Part shown: positions 50,501 through 60,430 of the stretch, piece after piece
Numbering within the stretch: position 1 is the stretch's first letter
Layout: every line of letters starts with the position of its first letter
DNA from: Nemertoderma westbladi
Taxonomy: Eukaryota > Xenacoelomorpha > Nemertodermatida > Nemertodermatidae
Length of the DNA stretch: 64,000 nucleotides
NCBI GenBank assembly: GCA_032718475.1
Contig: JAUCBJ010006598.1
Location: 28,407-92,406, forward strand
Direction: 5' to 3'
The notes under the pieces: generated by a model
Told to the model about the DNA's origin: nothing
What the model saw: the letters and a program-made list of their open reading frames with translations, nothing else
The model's database searches: none
Made by a program: the position numbers and the translations under genes

Positions 50501-52170
50501 GCTGGCACTTAGTTACTTGTGGCAGCCGATTCATCACACCTACAGAGTGCAACTGGGCTGTATGTGAACTAGAACTTCTAGCCGTAGTTTGGGGAGTCAA
50601 GAAGTGCAGAGTATTTCTTCAAGGCTGTCCATCATTCACAGTAAAAACAGACCATAAGCCACTGCGGTCAATAATAAATGACAAACTCTTGCATGTCATT
50701 GAAAATCCACGCTTACAACGTCTCAAGGAAAAACTTTGTGGATATAATATCAAAGCCGAATGGATACCTGGAAAGGATAATAAATTTGCTGACGCGCTTT
50801 CCAGATCTCCGGTTAGCAACCCAACTGAGGAGGATATTACCCAATCTGAAACTATTGCATTACATGTTAGAACCATTATCTCCTCTCACAGCAATAATAT
50901 TGACCCTAGTCATGAAATGTTATACACAGCCGCAAATGGTGATAAAGAATATGAGCTTCTACGATCCTCAATCATATCGGGTTCCAAAAAAGCCACACCA
51001 TCTGAACTCTCACTATATAAAAACCTAATTAAAGAATTTTCCATCCAGGACGACCTTGTCATTTATGGCAAACGAATAGTTGTCCCGATTCTAGCCCGCA
51101 AAGAAATTCTTCATCGTCTACATTCCTCCCACCAAGGATATCGCCGTACATGGGAGCGCGCTCACCAATTATATTTCTGGCCAGGCATACGTTCTGATAT
51201 AAAAAATATTATAGATAATTGTGAAACTTGTCAATGCCACAGACCCAGCCAAACCCAAGAGCCAATGATATTACAGGATCCTATACCAAAACGCCCCTTT
51301 GAGCAAGCATCATCGGATCTATTTAGCCATGGCGGAAATACGTTTATGGTCTATGTTGACAGATATAGCGGGTGGCCTAATGTTTACCATTTCGGAAAAT
51401 TTACTCCTTCAACATATCAAGTAAAAACAATCATTATGGAATACTTCTGTGAAACCGGCGTACCTATTCTGCTCCGTACTGATGGTGGACCGCAGTATTC
51501 CTCTATTGAGTTTGCCAATTTTTGTAAAAACTGGAACGTAAAACATGTTAGTAGCAGTGCCTACTATCCGCAAAGCAATGGGCACGCAGAGTCAGCAGTA
51601 AAAGCTATTAAAGGACTTGTAATAAAGAATACATCAACTAATGGCACATTTGATAAGGCCGATTTCTTAGAAGGACTTTTGGAATGGCGTAATACACCAC
51701 GTAATGCACACCATCCATCACCATCTATAATGCTATTTGGACGCCAAACCCGTACACGTCTACCCATAAGTCGTGCTGCACTTAATACTTATTGGGGCAG
51801 TTCCATGGACAAAATAGATGAACATGTTGCTGCAGCTAGAAGACAGAAAGACATAGCTGCAAAGTCTCGTTATGACGAACACTCGCACAGCTTACAACCT
51901 ATCTCAGTAGGTACCACTGTTTATGTACAACACCCTGTCAGTCGCTTATGGGACAGAATTGGAAAAGTCACAGATGTTCGTGAGGGAGGTAGAAGCTATT
52001 ATGTTTTATTTCCTTCTGGACGAACAACTTTACGCAACAGACGTTTCTTGCGACCAACACCTACTCAAAGACAATGCTCTGAAAATATACCTCATAAAAT
52101 AGAGACCAAGATATTTCGACGATCCACACGAATATCTAGACCTCCGGCGAGACTGGGTATCGAACATTAG
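47518..52170 (+). CDS. Ty3/gypsy Gag-Pol polyprotein, intact
   Basis: 1550 aa, single frame from an ATG 116 bp after the LTR. Residues 1-380 Gag; two zinc knuckles at about 390-406 (CVWCGGSTSHRNDRSKC) and 413-426 (CTKCYKIGHFPAVC); aspartic protease ALPDTGADAPVIP (D531); RT from about 680 with IRICIDYSKLNDYVERP, FSTIDAAKGYWQIPL, RAPMGLSSAGDVFC and KIVDDLLVHT (D831-D832); RNase H LNTDASRDGLGYTLTQ (D978) and TDHKPL; integrase with HHCC zinc domain (HSSHQGY...CETCQCH) and catalytic D1267, D1322, E1358 (DD35E), then a GPY/F-like C-terminal module (GKVTDVREGGRSYYV). Gag and Pol are fused without a frameshift. All catalytic residues are present, so the element appears competent. Confidence 0.96.
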   Translation: MADDAATLKRAKNIRSALYGLTNSARARYEAAYNDISQAGIDNTTNDDIDSLRAKADAYNAAVVRYSNAHIDVLGIQPTDENDRDTIRIDELNNHMFEVKASLNIIQRKCNLNQPLPTARFPNQPRRIERSSQPNQLIPSISLTAYKAWRSKFNDYYNINSMSSMPQTEQLGHLRACISEDMITKMKYTMEIPENTTMSVSEILHTVEIYFTNKVSLARRRCDFDRSTQLPGESFEAFFERLQSLQELAEPATGCTCAADHLVTRIMCGINNQELQRKLFALDKPKLTVNIVKNICIAFVKGDTETTALAGISHIQQIPSNNPEVAQALHTLQSHLVFPSNTEHEQGIQTIQALPTKTEKSYPNKRRNPIYRPPQQSVYRAPPTMVTRPCVWCGGSTSHRNDRSKCPADRKQCTKCYKIGHFPAVCKAFPQAANYNKICSLPGTICSNDQSPDNNQSDEHQSQMYSTLGAHHYLNYVSGDYDKTQDINTLPHVVHVSHYPSNEPTFQTITRKAPMAKVIINGEFITDALPDTGADAPVIPYDILLAHGMIQNINTSHSPRIYAANKQLIQTCGVINLNVEYYGISVPLLAVVTKVGSTFILPWYTLKSLKIIPESYPIPEYVVPQVHAISAADSTRAELLAEYSDVFDTSKSKPMNVPEMEIHLKPNAVPFKIYTSRKIPVHLEAETKAELSRMVQLQIIKKVEPIPGKPPPTWVAPMVVTEKPRGGIRICIDYSKLNDYVERPVHPFKCPADIIASLNPEAQFFSTIDAAKGYWQIPLAESSQPLTCFMTPWGCYMFLRAPMGLSSAGDVFCIWGDAAFVDIKNMEKIVDDLLVHTVTFENHTEIVRTVLERCRKFNITLSKDKFIFGQPEVEFIGLRIGRNGIKCDPTKIESIKQFPIPKNITDLRSFFGLVQQMRSFSNKVAPSLAPLKGLLSTKNSFTWTPDHTAAFEVIKNVMSNPAILKPFDINLPTALNTDASRDGLGYTLTQKHPDGWHLVTCGSRFITPTECNWAVCELELLAVVWGVKKCRVFLQGCPSFTVKTDHKPLRSIINDKLLHVIENPRLQRLKEKLCGYNIKAEWIPGKDNKFADALSRSPVSNPTEEDITQSETIALHVRTIISSHSNNIDPSHEMLYTAANGDKEYELLRSSIISGSKKATPSELSLYKNLIKEFSIQDDLVIYGKRIVVPILARKEILHRLHSSHQGYRRTWERAHQLYFWPGIRSDIKNIIDNCETCQCHRPSQTQEPMILQDPIPKRPFEQASSDLFSHGGNTFMVYVDRYSGWPNVYHFGKFTPSTYQVKTIIMEYFCETGVPILLRTDGGPQYSSIEFANFCKNWNVKHVSSSAYYPQSNGHAESAVKAIKGLVIKNTSTNGTFDKADFLEGLLEWRNTPRNAHHPSPSIMLFGRQTRTRLPISRAALNTYWGSSMDKIDEHVAAARRQKDIAAKSRYDEHSHSLQPISVGTTVYVQHPVSRLWDRIGKVTDVREGGRSYYVLFPSGRTTLRNRRFLRPTPTQRQCSENIPHKIETKIFRRSTRISRPPARLGIEH

Positions 52171-52256
52171 CCGACATTCCTGGACAATAAACTTGATTAA
52201 CTCATACACAAAATATAATCGATCATTTTCATGAATTCAAAGATCTAGGAGGGGCA

Positions 52257-52515
52257 TGTTCGGTGTCTTGTAGCAATGATTACTATATTGCTCATAGAAT
52301 ATTGGTTAAAGGATTTAAATGTACTAATTGTAATTGTTTGTTTAACAGAAATAAACTCTACTGGTGGTGGGTTTTATATAAGCTGTTTGAACTAGATGTA
52401 TCATTGCATATATTGGGTTACGGTTATTGTTGAGAGTCTTTTTAGATTATATTATTTTCTGTTCATTGGTAAAATTAATATCTTACATTTAATATTATTT
52501 TAACGAGCCTGAACA
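52257..52515 (+). repeat. Gypsy 3' LTR
   Basis: Reads identical to the 5' LTR over 259 bp; preceded by the polypurine tract AGGAGGGGCA. Confidence 0.93.
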
Positions 52516-52812
52516 GGGCACTAATTACTCGCGGGCACTAATGTCTCACTCGAAGACAAGGTCCTCTGGCACTAATGACTCGCGGGCACTAACGTCTCAC
52601 TCGCATGCAAGGTCCTCGGGCACTAACGTCTCACTTGCAGACAAGGTCCTCGGGCACTAATGACTCGCGGGCACTAACGTCTCACTTGCAGACATGGTTC
52701 CCGGGCACTAATGACTCACGGGGAATAACGTCTCACTCGCAGATAATGTCCTCGGTTACTAATGACTCGCGGGCACTAACGTCTCACTCGCAGACATGGT
52801 TCCTGGGGCACT
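52516..52812 (+). repeat. 51-bp minisatellite
   Basis: Alternating short modules GGGCACTAATGACTCGC and GGGCACTAACGTCTCACTCG CAGACAAGGTCCTC, about five to six copies, starting directly at the end of the gypsy LTR. Confidence 0.88.
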
Positions 52813-52844
52813 AATGAGTCTAGTGTTGAGAACTGAATCAATTT

Positions 52845-53060
52845 TAACTAATTTCAATTACAGTTACAGTTTCAGTATTCAAAGTTTTGCATTTCAGTTA
52901 CAGTTACAGTTTCAGTATTACAAAGTGTAACATTTCAGTTACAGTTACAGTATTACAAAGTGTAACGTTTCAGTTACAGTTTCAGTATTACAAAATTGAG
53001 CATTTCAGTTTCAGTTTTGATCGCGATAAAATTTCTGTTACAGTTTCAGTTATAGATTCA
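52845..53060 (+). repeat. TTTCAGTTACAG tandem repeats
   Basis: About five irregular copies of CAGTTACAGTTTCAGTATT with ACAAAGTGTAACATT spacers. Confidence 0.8.
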
Positions 53061-53889
53061 ATATATTATCCCACATAGTAAGCAGTCATTGAAATAATTT
53101 CAGTCTCATTGGGGCGGGGTACAGTGCAGTCATTCACCCAATGAGCAAGGACTGTATATTTTTACCGTAAACCATAACGTAATAGCGTAATATTTTTTTT
53201 TCGCTACTTTTTTTTTATTGTTTTGGTTATAAAGGGCATGCTTCTGAAACCTGCTCATCATTTTCCGTAATTTATAATTTGTTGTAGTAAGCATATATTT
53301 GTAGTTATGATTAGACCCACCTCGTTAAGCTACTCCTTTCACTTTTTAAGTTTAATTGTAATTTATAATGGTAAACTTGATAAAAATTTAATTTCCAGTG
53401 TACCTCTAGTGTGATATCCCCTGTGATATTAATATTACCAGTAACATTAATAATTCATAATGCAAATTATATATCCGTTATATCCCTCTACCGACCATTA
53501 CCATTAACTATATTTTTGTTTATCTAAAACATTCACATTTGATATGCGATAATTAGGAAGCAAAGAGTGCTGATATGGCTGATAATAGTCTAATAGTTGA
53601 GATAGATAAACCTCTGACTAATTATAACTACAGTATATGCTAGATCCTCGTTCATTACTCGATGCTTGACTCGCCAAATAAATCACAGTTGAGATAAGTG
53701 TGCAATGGGTCTTTGGGCCACTTGACAACTATCAAGGTTCAAAACGATAATAATAAATAAAAATACAAAAATGTTTTAAAAATGATACCCATATCGACCA
53801 CTGTTATTAATTTATTAAACTATTACAATACTGTTTCAAGTGCTCATTGATGTTAGTTGTGTGGTTGAGAACTGAATCGATTTTTAGTA
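53061..53889. other. Non-coding stretch
   Basis: A short segment near 53215-53285 is related to 22125-22190. The words GTTGAGAACTGAATC occur at 52823 and 53869. No gene seen. Confidence 0.45.
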
Positions 53890-54287
53890 AGGGGCCGTCC
53901 AAGTATGACGTCTGCACTTTTCCCCAAAATTTTGACCCCCTCCCTCCCCTAAATCAGATGTCATCAGATAGGCGTTGACCCCCCCCCCCCCCCTAAATCA
54001 GATTAAAAAAAATTTCGCGTCCTAATCACTGAAACATGGTGACTGGTAACTGAAACAGAAGGTCGTGCTACGGGCCTTCGGGGGCTTCGAACAATTAAAA
54101 TAGGCAAGCTATTTACTCTTCTGCTATATCTCTTCTAGCACCTATAAATGCCAACGGATAACGACGGCATACATGCTGACGTCAGATTTTGGCTGACCCC
54201 CTCCCCTCCCCTCATCAGCACGTCGTCAGATTTTCCCAACCCCCCTCCCCCCCCCTAAAGTGCTGACGTCATACTTGGACGGCCCCT
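53890..54287. mobile_element. MITE with 23-bp terminal inverted repeats
   Basis: 398 bp. Perfect 23-bp ends starting AGGGGCCGTCCAAGTATGAC at 53890-53912 and mirrored at 54265-54287, with AGTA directly outside on both sides. Subterminal C-rich stretches (C15 at 53979-53993) and repeated CTAAATCAGAT. No coding capacity. GGGGCCGTCC ends are common in invertebrate MITEs; the superfamily is not assigned. Confidence 0.85.
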
Positions 54288-54299
54288 AGTACAGGACAT

Positions 54300-55278
54300 A
54301 AACGACATAACATCTGATTCCATCCCTACACCTTGTGGAACCCCTCAATGTGGAATTTTAAGTTTTATGATTTTTATTAATGATTTACCAAACTGTACTA
54401 AATTACTGGCCACTCTTTTTGCGGATGACACCACCTTAATCCACTGTGACAAAAATATTAACTCACTTTATCTCAACTGTAAATATAGAATTGGAAAAAC
54501 TTTACGACTGGCTTACTGACAATAAACTCACTTTGAACTTAAAAAACACTGAATATATTATTTTTGACAACCGCAACCAAACTACAATTCCTACAGTTAA
54601 CCTGCGCTCAAATCCTATAACTAAAACTCCATCTACAAAATTTATAGGAGTCTAAATAGATCATAAGTAAAAATGGAAGATTCACTGCCGCTACATTTTT
54701 ATCTAAAATATCTAAATTGACTGGCATATTTTATCAATTACGTCACATTCTCACACTTTCAATACTAAGAACTTTATATTTTGCACTTGTCCACCCACAT
54801 AGGCCTACTATACGGACCAGTTCTATGGGGCAACAGCTACAATTCCTATACTAATCAAATAAAATAGCAATTAATAAAATTATTAGAGCAAATTACCTTT
54901 AGTCACTTTCAATCTCATGCGGCTCCCATTTTTAAATCCTTAAAAATTTTACCACTTGAAAAACAATTTGAACTGGAAGTAGCGAAATTCATGTTTGACA
55001 TAAAAAATTGTTCTAAAACTGACAATCTTACAAAATTATTTAAATCAATATCATAAATATTTATTAAATATTATATAAAAGTTCACAAATATTCCACTCG
55101 TTCAGCTTCCGCAAAAAGTTTTTTCATTCCGCGCGATCGACTTCAAATATCCCAACAGTCTTTAAAATTTACAGGCCCAAAAATTTGGAATGAATTACCA
55201 CTCGAAATTAAAAATGCAAAGTCCAAAAAGTCACTTGTTATTCTGCTAAAAAATAAATATCTTGAATCTCTAATATAA
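54300..55278 (+). pseudogene. Degenerate LINE reverse transcriptase, C-terminal half
   Basis: Plus-strand remnant related to the ORF at 35521-36408. Visible blocks: INDLPNCTKLLATLFADDTT, LEKLYDWLTDNKLTLNLKNT, KFIGV, HILTLSILRTLYFALVHP and a C-terminal FIPRDRL-like and GPKIWNELPLEIKNAKSKKS end. Several stops and frameshifts. It starts a few bases after the MITE, so the 5' limit is uncertain. Confidence 0.82.
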
Positions 55279-56167
55279 CTGTTCCCCCCCATCCACTCCT
55301 GCTACACCGAATCATTTTATTTTCTTTTATTTCTCGTAGTACCCGAAATTTATACTGTACTAATGAATATGATAACGTTTTACTGTAAAACCTTAGCGTT
55401 TTAAACCAGCCAGACCCCTAAATAACTGTCGTTATTATTCTTAATATTACCGTATCCCGCTGGTTTCAGCCATACATTTCATTAGTAAACCTTTTACCAC
55501 AGACAGACCACCGAAAGAATGAAACTGTGGAAATCTCCCTACCCGTAGCCTAAGCTCACTTACTTATGTCACTATAGCCCCACATACTGTATGTAGTTAA
55601 TAATTATTCAAGGGGTACACTACATTACAGTCGACGCGATACTCGATATGCTTGAGTTTGTCTCTTCGATACATTTAGGTCTACTGTAGTTTGTTTGTTT
55701 TATATTGATGTCTTCGGTTTATATAATGTCCAAACACATGTGTTCCCCAAACCACAGCAAGTCGTCATATCGTATCCGTTCTCTTCAAGAATATTCAAAA
55801 CTTCTCGAGGGGTCAAGTTACTGAAATTAAAATTGAAGAAAAACAATTATATTTCCATTTTGTTTTAATTAATTTATTTTATTTTATAATAAAGGTACTG
55901 TAGGCCTATACTGTATACATTAGACTAGATATTATATATATATTCTAGGTTCGTGGTGAAAAATCCCTCGATGGTGAAAATCGTTGTCAACACATGAAAG
56001 CGCTTCTAACAAACTACAAAAATATATGAATTTTATTGAGAATTTTGTAAAATTTTCTGAAATTTCACTTTCATTCTGGGTAGTCCACGTAATAGCTCGC
56101 TCCGAAATACTGGGTATTGTAAAAAAATTTAATTTTAGTAATGACCGGCACTGGACTGTAAAAGTAT
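55279..56167. other. Non-coding stretch
   Basis: No gene-like frame or structured repeat recognised. Confidence 0.45.
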
Positions 56168-57721
56168 GTGGGGCGAGCGACGAAAGTAAGCGAGCTTAGC
56201 ATACAGGTACCACTAAGTCAATCGGTGTGTCTGTTGTGGGGCGAGCGACGAAAGTAAGCGAGCTTAGCATACAGGTACCACTAACTCAATCGGTGTGTCT
56301 GTTGTTCTGTCGTGTTCAATTTTAAACGTTAATAACTCAGCTAAATATCGATGAAATCTATCCAAACTTGGTACACATGTAGTCTGTCATAGTAATTTGC
56401 AACTTCTTCACCGTCAATCTTTGCTTAGATTAAAAGAAAAGCTTATTTTAATACCGGCCGATAAAGGTTCCAAAACAGTAGTTATATATAAATCTGAATT
56501 TCACAATAAAATGTTAGAACATTTCAATGACAGTACTGTATTATTTAGAAACTCGAAAAAATTTCAACCCTTCTAGAACAATTCACTCCAAATAACTTCA
56601 GTTTTATCAGGATTATTAGATAAGAATATCATTACTAAGGCTACAATGCATTATCTACGACCGTCTATCGACCGCTGCCGCTTAGCTAAACCATACGGTT
56701 TATGTAAGGTACATAAACCGAATAACCCATTACGTATTATTGTCCCCATGCCTTCTACCATGATATATAACTGCAGTAAAACGGTATCTAAGATATTACA
56801 ACCTATAGTTGATGACATACCCAAACGTATATCACATGTACCAACTTTTGTTGTCCACCTGCTTAAGGCTAAAGAGCGCCTCTCTGAGGCTGCAGTAAAA
56901 AGCAACAATAATTTTTGAAAATCATTTATTTTGGCATAAATTAATGCATCTCACTTTCTTTTCCTTTCCGGCAACGATGACCATCTCACATTCTTACGAA
57001 AGCTTTGTACTACTTGATTATTGGGCAAATCCACACAGACAAATCCACAAACATATAAATAATGATAAAAAATGATTATTTCCTTACACAGTAATAAATA
57101 CAGTAGTTACACGTTTATGGGGCCTTCGCGCAGCACGAGAGCCTATATTAGAAAGTACATTATACTAATCTCTATTAGAAATACGAAAACTGTCTTTCCT
57201 AAAATATATATGAGTGATGGCGATGCCATCATTTTTGTGATAAACTAGTTGTAAAAATAGAGATCCATTTCAGTTTGCCCTTACACACTTTAACTGTCAT
57301 TTGTAAACCTTCTAACTAGGGCTATTTAAGTTAAGTAGGACATTTTTAGTTTTACAATACTCTTCTCCTTCATTAGCCTCGTTGCGCTCGTCCTGTTTTA
57401 TCTTAAAATAATTTATCTAAACGGAGACTAACGACCTTTATAAATGTGCAAAGTCTCAAAACTGTGAGAGTAACTGCTGATTTGTGACAGATGGATACTC
57501 GTATCCACTCTAAACTCGTTGCGTTCGTTCGTTTTTGACCAAACTTGAGATTATTTCTAAACTTGTGCCGGATACATAAGTACCAAGTTTCGTTTAATTT
57601 CATTAAGGAATAACCGAATATTAGCGATCAAAAATTTACGACGACGACAGACGACGACGACAGACAACTAGTTAATGGTTCCCATATGCTAAGGCTTCGC
57701 TCACTTCGTGGCTCGCCCCAC
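56168..57721. mobile_element. DNA transposon remnant with imperfect inverted ends
   Basis: Left end GTGGGGCGAGCGACGAAAGT is present twice in tandem (56168-56235 and 56236-56303, 68-bp period). The right end at 57684-57721 is its imperfect inverse (TATGCTAAGGCTTCGCTCAC then GGCTCGCCCCAC). Between them lie a Penelope-like RT fragment and AT-rich sequence; no transposase is seen. The target duplication is unclear. Confidence 0.6.
56400..56920 (+). pseudogene. Penelope-like reverse transcriptase fragment
   Basis: A frame at about 56425-56560 reads ILIPADKGSKTVVIYKSEFH, and the frame at 56646-56918 reads AKPYGLCKVHKPNNPLRIIV with SKTVSKILQPIVDDIPKR. Both are the N-terminal RT motifs of Penelope-like elements (PADKG.xxV and YGLPKxHK). 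Frameshifts and stops separate them, and the catalytic YxDD region and GIY-YIG endonuclease are absent. Confidence 0.75.
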
Positions 57722-58159
57722 AATTTTTGAATAAAATATTATAGTTTATTGGCGACCTACCTTCTATAATGTGGATGGCTATTTCCCATCGGTTGCTCTA
57801 AAGTGGCACCCAGACTGGCCATCAACTCAGTATCAGAATGTTGGTCGCCGCAATAAGTTGGTCCATAATCCAGGCTTACTTTTACACTGATAAACACATA
57901 AGGCATTATACCGCTAAATTAGTGTCTCGATAAATACATAAGGAATTACCGCTAAATTAGTGTCTCGATAAATACATAAGGCATTACCTCTAAATTAGTG
58001 TCTCGATAAATACATAAGGCATACCTCTACATAAGTACATTTGTGGGAAAAATAGGAATAAATATGGTTTTTCAAATTTAGTGCATGGTTAAATAAGAAG
58101 ATAAGGGGTTGTTACAGAATAACGATTTTTTAATAGCCTTCATTTTCATTGTAATAATT
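57722..58159 (+). repeat. 38-bp minisatellite in non-coding DNA
   Basis: Four copies of ATAAATACATAAGGCATTAC plus CGCTAAATTAGTGTCTCG at about 57890-58030; remainder unremarkable. Confidence 0.8.
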
Positions 58160-58614
58160 CAGAAATGTAGATCGCACCCTGGTCACTGGTCAAGTAATCG
58201 AGTGGATCGGATAGAGTTGAAAGATCTTTTAACTAGTGACCCACTGAGAGAAACAATTAATAAATAATAATAAGATCCCATGTTGAGTAGTTATGGTCAG
58301 TTTATTGTTGCCATAGAGTTCATAATTAATATAGGCCTTCAGTATGTAAAGTGCCCCCCCCCCCCCCCCCCCCCCCCCATTATGTCTAGACTACCACCGG
58401 TACCGCTGTCAGCAGTAGTAGGCCTACTACTGTACCTACTGTTTTTGCTTTTGCTGTAATGCAATAATTTATGTTGTAAACCATTTACTCTACAGCTAGT
58501 AAAAGGCCTGTGGCCGAAATATTGCTGGAAAAATTTATTATTATTATTAATTGTTTCTCTCAGTGGGTCACTAGTTAAAATATCTTTCATCTCTATCCGA
58601 TCCACTCCAGATTA
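58160..58614. mobile_element. Snapback insertion with C25 tract
   Basis: A ~65-bp sequence at 58200-58265 (GAGTGGATCGGATAGAG...AAACAATTAATAA) recurs inverted at about 58548-58608. The pair encloses a run of 25 C (58354-58378) and a TTA repeat. The 13-bp CATTGTAATAATT occurs directly repeated just outside (58147-58159, 58615-58627), consistent with a target duplication. Confidence 0.6.
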
Positions 58615-58627
58615 CATTGTAATAATT

Positions 58628-58965
58628 AAAACTTTAGTTATTTCACAAAGAAAATAACTTACAAAATTTATAAACATTTACAACATTTAAGATTGTGTTT
58701 TGATGGTTAAATTTACAAAATCTACCATTGTTTCAAATATTTTTCAATACCGAGATTGAAGAGCGGAAGCATGTATGAACTGAACCAGACATACTCTAGT
58801 TTGTGTTTTAGTAATTGGCCCACACTCAGTATAAAATAGGCTTACACCATGTGGTAGTTAAACTCATATACTACTGTATATAAATATTGTTACTGTGGCT
58901 TGCAGGTTGAATAAATTACTGTGTGTATATGAGTTACATAAATTACCGTATGTGAATGAGTTTAG
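58628..58965. other. Non-coding stretch
   Basis: Nothing recognised. Confidence 0.45.
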
Positions 58966-59288
58966 GATGATGACTAACCTCAGTTTAGCTGTAAACCAAA
59001 CTATGACTAAACACAGTTTAGCTGTAAACCAAACTATGACTAACCTCAGTTTAGCTGTAAACCAAACTATGACTAAACATAGTTTAGCTGTAAACCAAAC
59101 TATGACTAAACACAGTTTAGCTGTAAACCAAACTATGACTAACCTCAGTTTAGCTGTAAACCAAACTATGACTAAACACAGTTTAGCTGTAAACCAAACT
59201 ATGACTAACCTCAGTTTAGCTGTAAACCAAACTATGACTAACCTCAGTTTAGCTGTAAACCAAACTATGACTAACCTCAGTTTAGCTG

Positions 59289-59290
<2 letters not shown>
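58966..59290 (+). repeat. 33-bp minisatellite, ten copies
   Basis: Unit CTCAGTTTAGCTGTAAACCA plus AACTATGACTAAC, alternating AACCT/AACAC variants. One partial unit lies on the far side of the LINE (60298-60317), so the array was split by that insertion. Confidence 0.93.
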
Positions 59291-59332
<42 letters not shown>

Positions 59333-60297
59333 GGTCGAGCGAACTCGGACAGTGGAAATGAGATCCTTCCAGGCTTCCCGATTCTCCATAGTTGTCGCAA
59401 TTTCGTTTCTCCCAAGTTCAGTATCCCTTTCAATTGATCTATATATGTTATGGCCGGTCGTCCACGACTAGGCTTTCCATGAGTTGGTTGCCAGATAAGT
59501 AGATCTGGTATGACCTCGCCTCTAGCAGTGCCAGTAGTGCCCACAGTATCTTAATCTGCGTTGTCGGAGGGTGGTTGATACAGGTGGTATTGTACCATAA
59601 AGCTCGGCGTTTGTCATGTGTTGTCTCCAGCTGATGTTTAGAACTGCCCTTAGTAGTCTTGTGTAGCAACCATCAATTCGTTGTTCAAGTGCTTTAGTAG
59701 GTGTCCAGGTCTCACCCCCGTATAAAAATACACTTTTCACTGTGGCTCGAAAGAACTTAGTCTTCAGGTGCCTGGAGAGATCTGATTTCCAGATGGTATC
59801 CATTTTTTATAGAGCTACCCAAGCCTTTGCTTTCCTAACTTCTATGTCCCTTTTGCTACTCTCTATCCATGATCCAAGGTACTGGAAGTCGTCGACCTTC
59901 CTTAGTTGATTATTATCAATGGTTGTCAAGTTTCCACCAACATTAAACGTCATGAATTCGGTCTTGGTAGCATTTATATGCGATCCAACCTCCTTAGCAG
60001 CCCTCTCCACTTTATTTAGTAGAAGCTGTGCATCTGCTAGCGTATTAGAGAGCAGGGCGATGTCATCCGCAAAGTCGGTGTCTGTGATTGTAGTTGCCGG
60101 ATATCTACTACTTCTGCGTTCTTGAAGTGTGAATCCCAGATCTTCACCCTTTGTGGCCGTCCTCATTGCGTAATCCAGCACAATTACAAATAGTAATGGT
60201 GCTAATGTGTCACCTTGCAGTACGCCAGCCAGGATTGAGAAAAACTCAGTTTCAACATCAGGTGAGAGTACCTGTGCTTCTGTGTCACAATATAACA
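59291..60297 (-). mobile_element. 5'-truncated LINE, copy C
   Basis: 1007-bp minus-strand insertion with (TAG)n at its 3' end, flanked by the 14-bp duplication TCAGTTTAGCTGTA (59277-59290, 60298-60311) taken from the minisatellite. Begins within RT. Confidence 0.9.
59440..60297 (-). pseudogene. LINE copy C reverse transcriptase, broken
   Basis: RT blocks GVLQGDTLAPLLFVIVLDYA and TDTDFADDIALLSNTL (FADD), then VDDFQYLGSWIESSKRDIEV, KTKFFRATVKSVFLYGGETW, RLLRAVLNISWRQHMT and GRPAITYIDQLKG. An in-frame stop lies at about 59806 and a frameshift near 59530. Related to copies A and B but a different family; the fragment at 31190-31480 belongs with it. Confidence 0.87.
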
Positions 60298-60365
60298 TCA
60301 GTTTAGCTGTAAACTATAAAGTAAAAAGTAAAGTAATTATAAATAATTTATCAGGGTCGGTTCCA

Positions 60366-60430
60366 CCTTGGTGTAGTGGTTGCATTGAATTCACATCTCC
60401 TGTAGGTCGTGGGTTCGATCCTCACATGGT
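60366..60430 (+). repeat. tRNA-derived SINE head, copy 2
   Basis: GGTGTAGTGGTTGCATTGAA (box A) and GTGGGTTCGATCCTC (box B) in tRNA-like spacing, as in the copy at 40110-40275. The following ~200 bp may be its body or unrelated. Confidence 0.7.

Larger units (their letters stand above)
47143..52515 (+). mobile_element. Full-length Ty3/gypsy LTR retrotransposon
   Basis: 5373 bp: two 259-bp LTRs (47143-47401, 52257-52515) that read identical throughout, a primer-binding-site-like TGGCGCAGCG at 47402, one uninterrupted Gag-Pol ORF, and a polypurine tract AGGAGGGGCA at 52247-52256. LTR identity indicates a very recent insertion. The 5 bp on each side (CGTGC, GGGCA) do not match, so no target duplication is visible. 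It lies exactly between two unrelated minisatellites. Confidence 0.95.

Noticed and set aside
1081-58378. Direct-repeat arrays considered as CRISPR
   Set aside because: All arrays are contiguous tandem repeats without unique spacers of constant length, and the window is eukaryotic.
58864-59544. 226-aa minus-strand frame with repeated FTAKLRLVIVW
   Set aside because: Translation of the 33-bp minisatellite joined to the LINE 3' end; not a gene.
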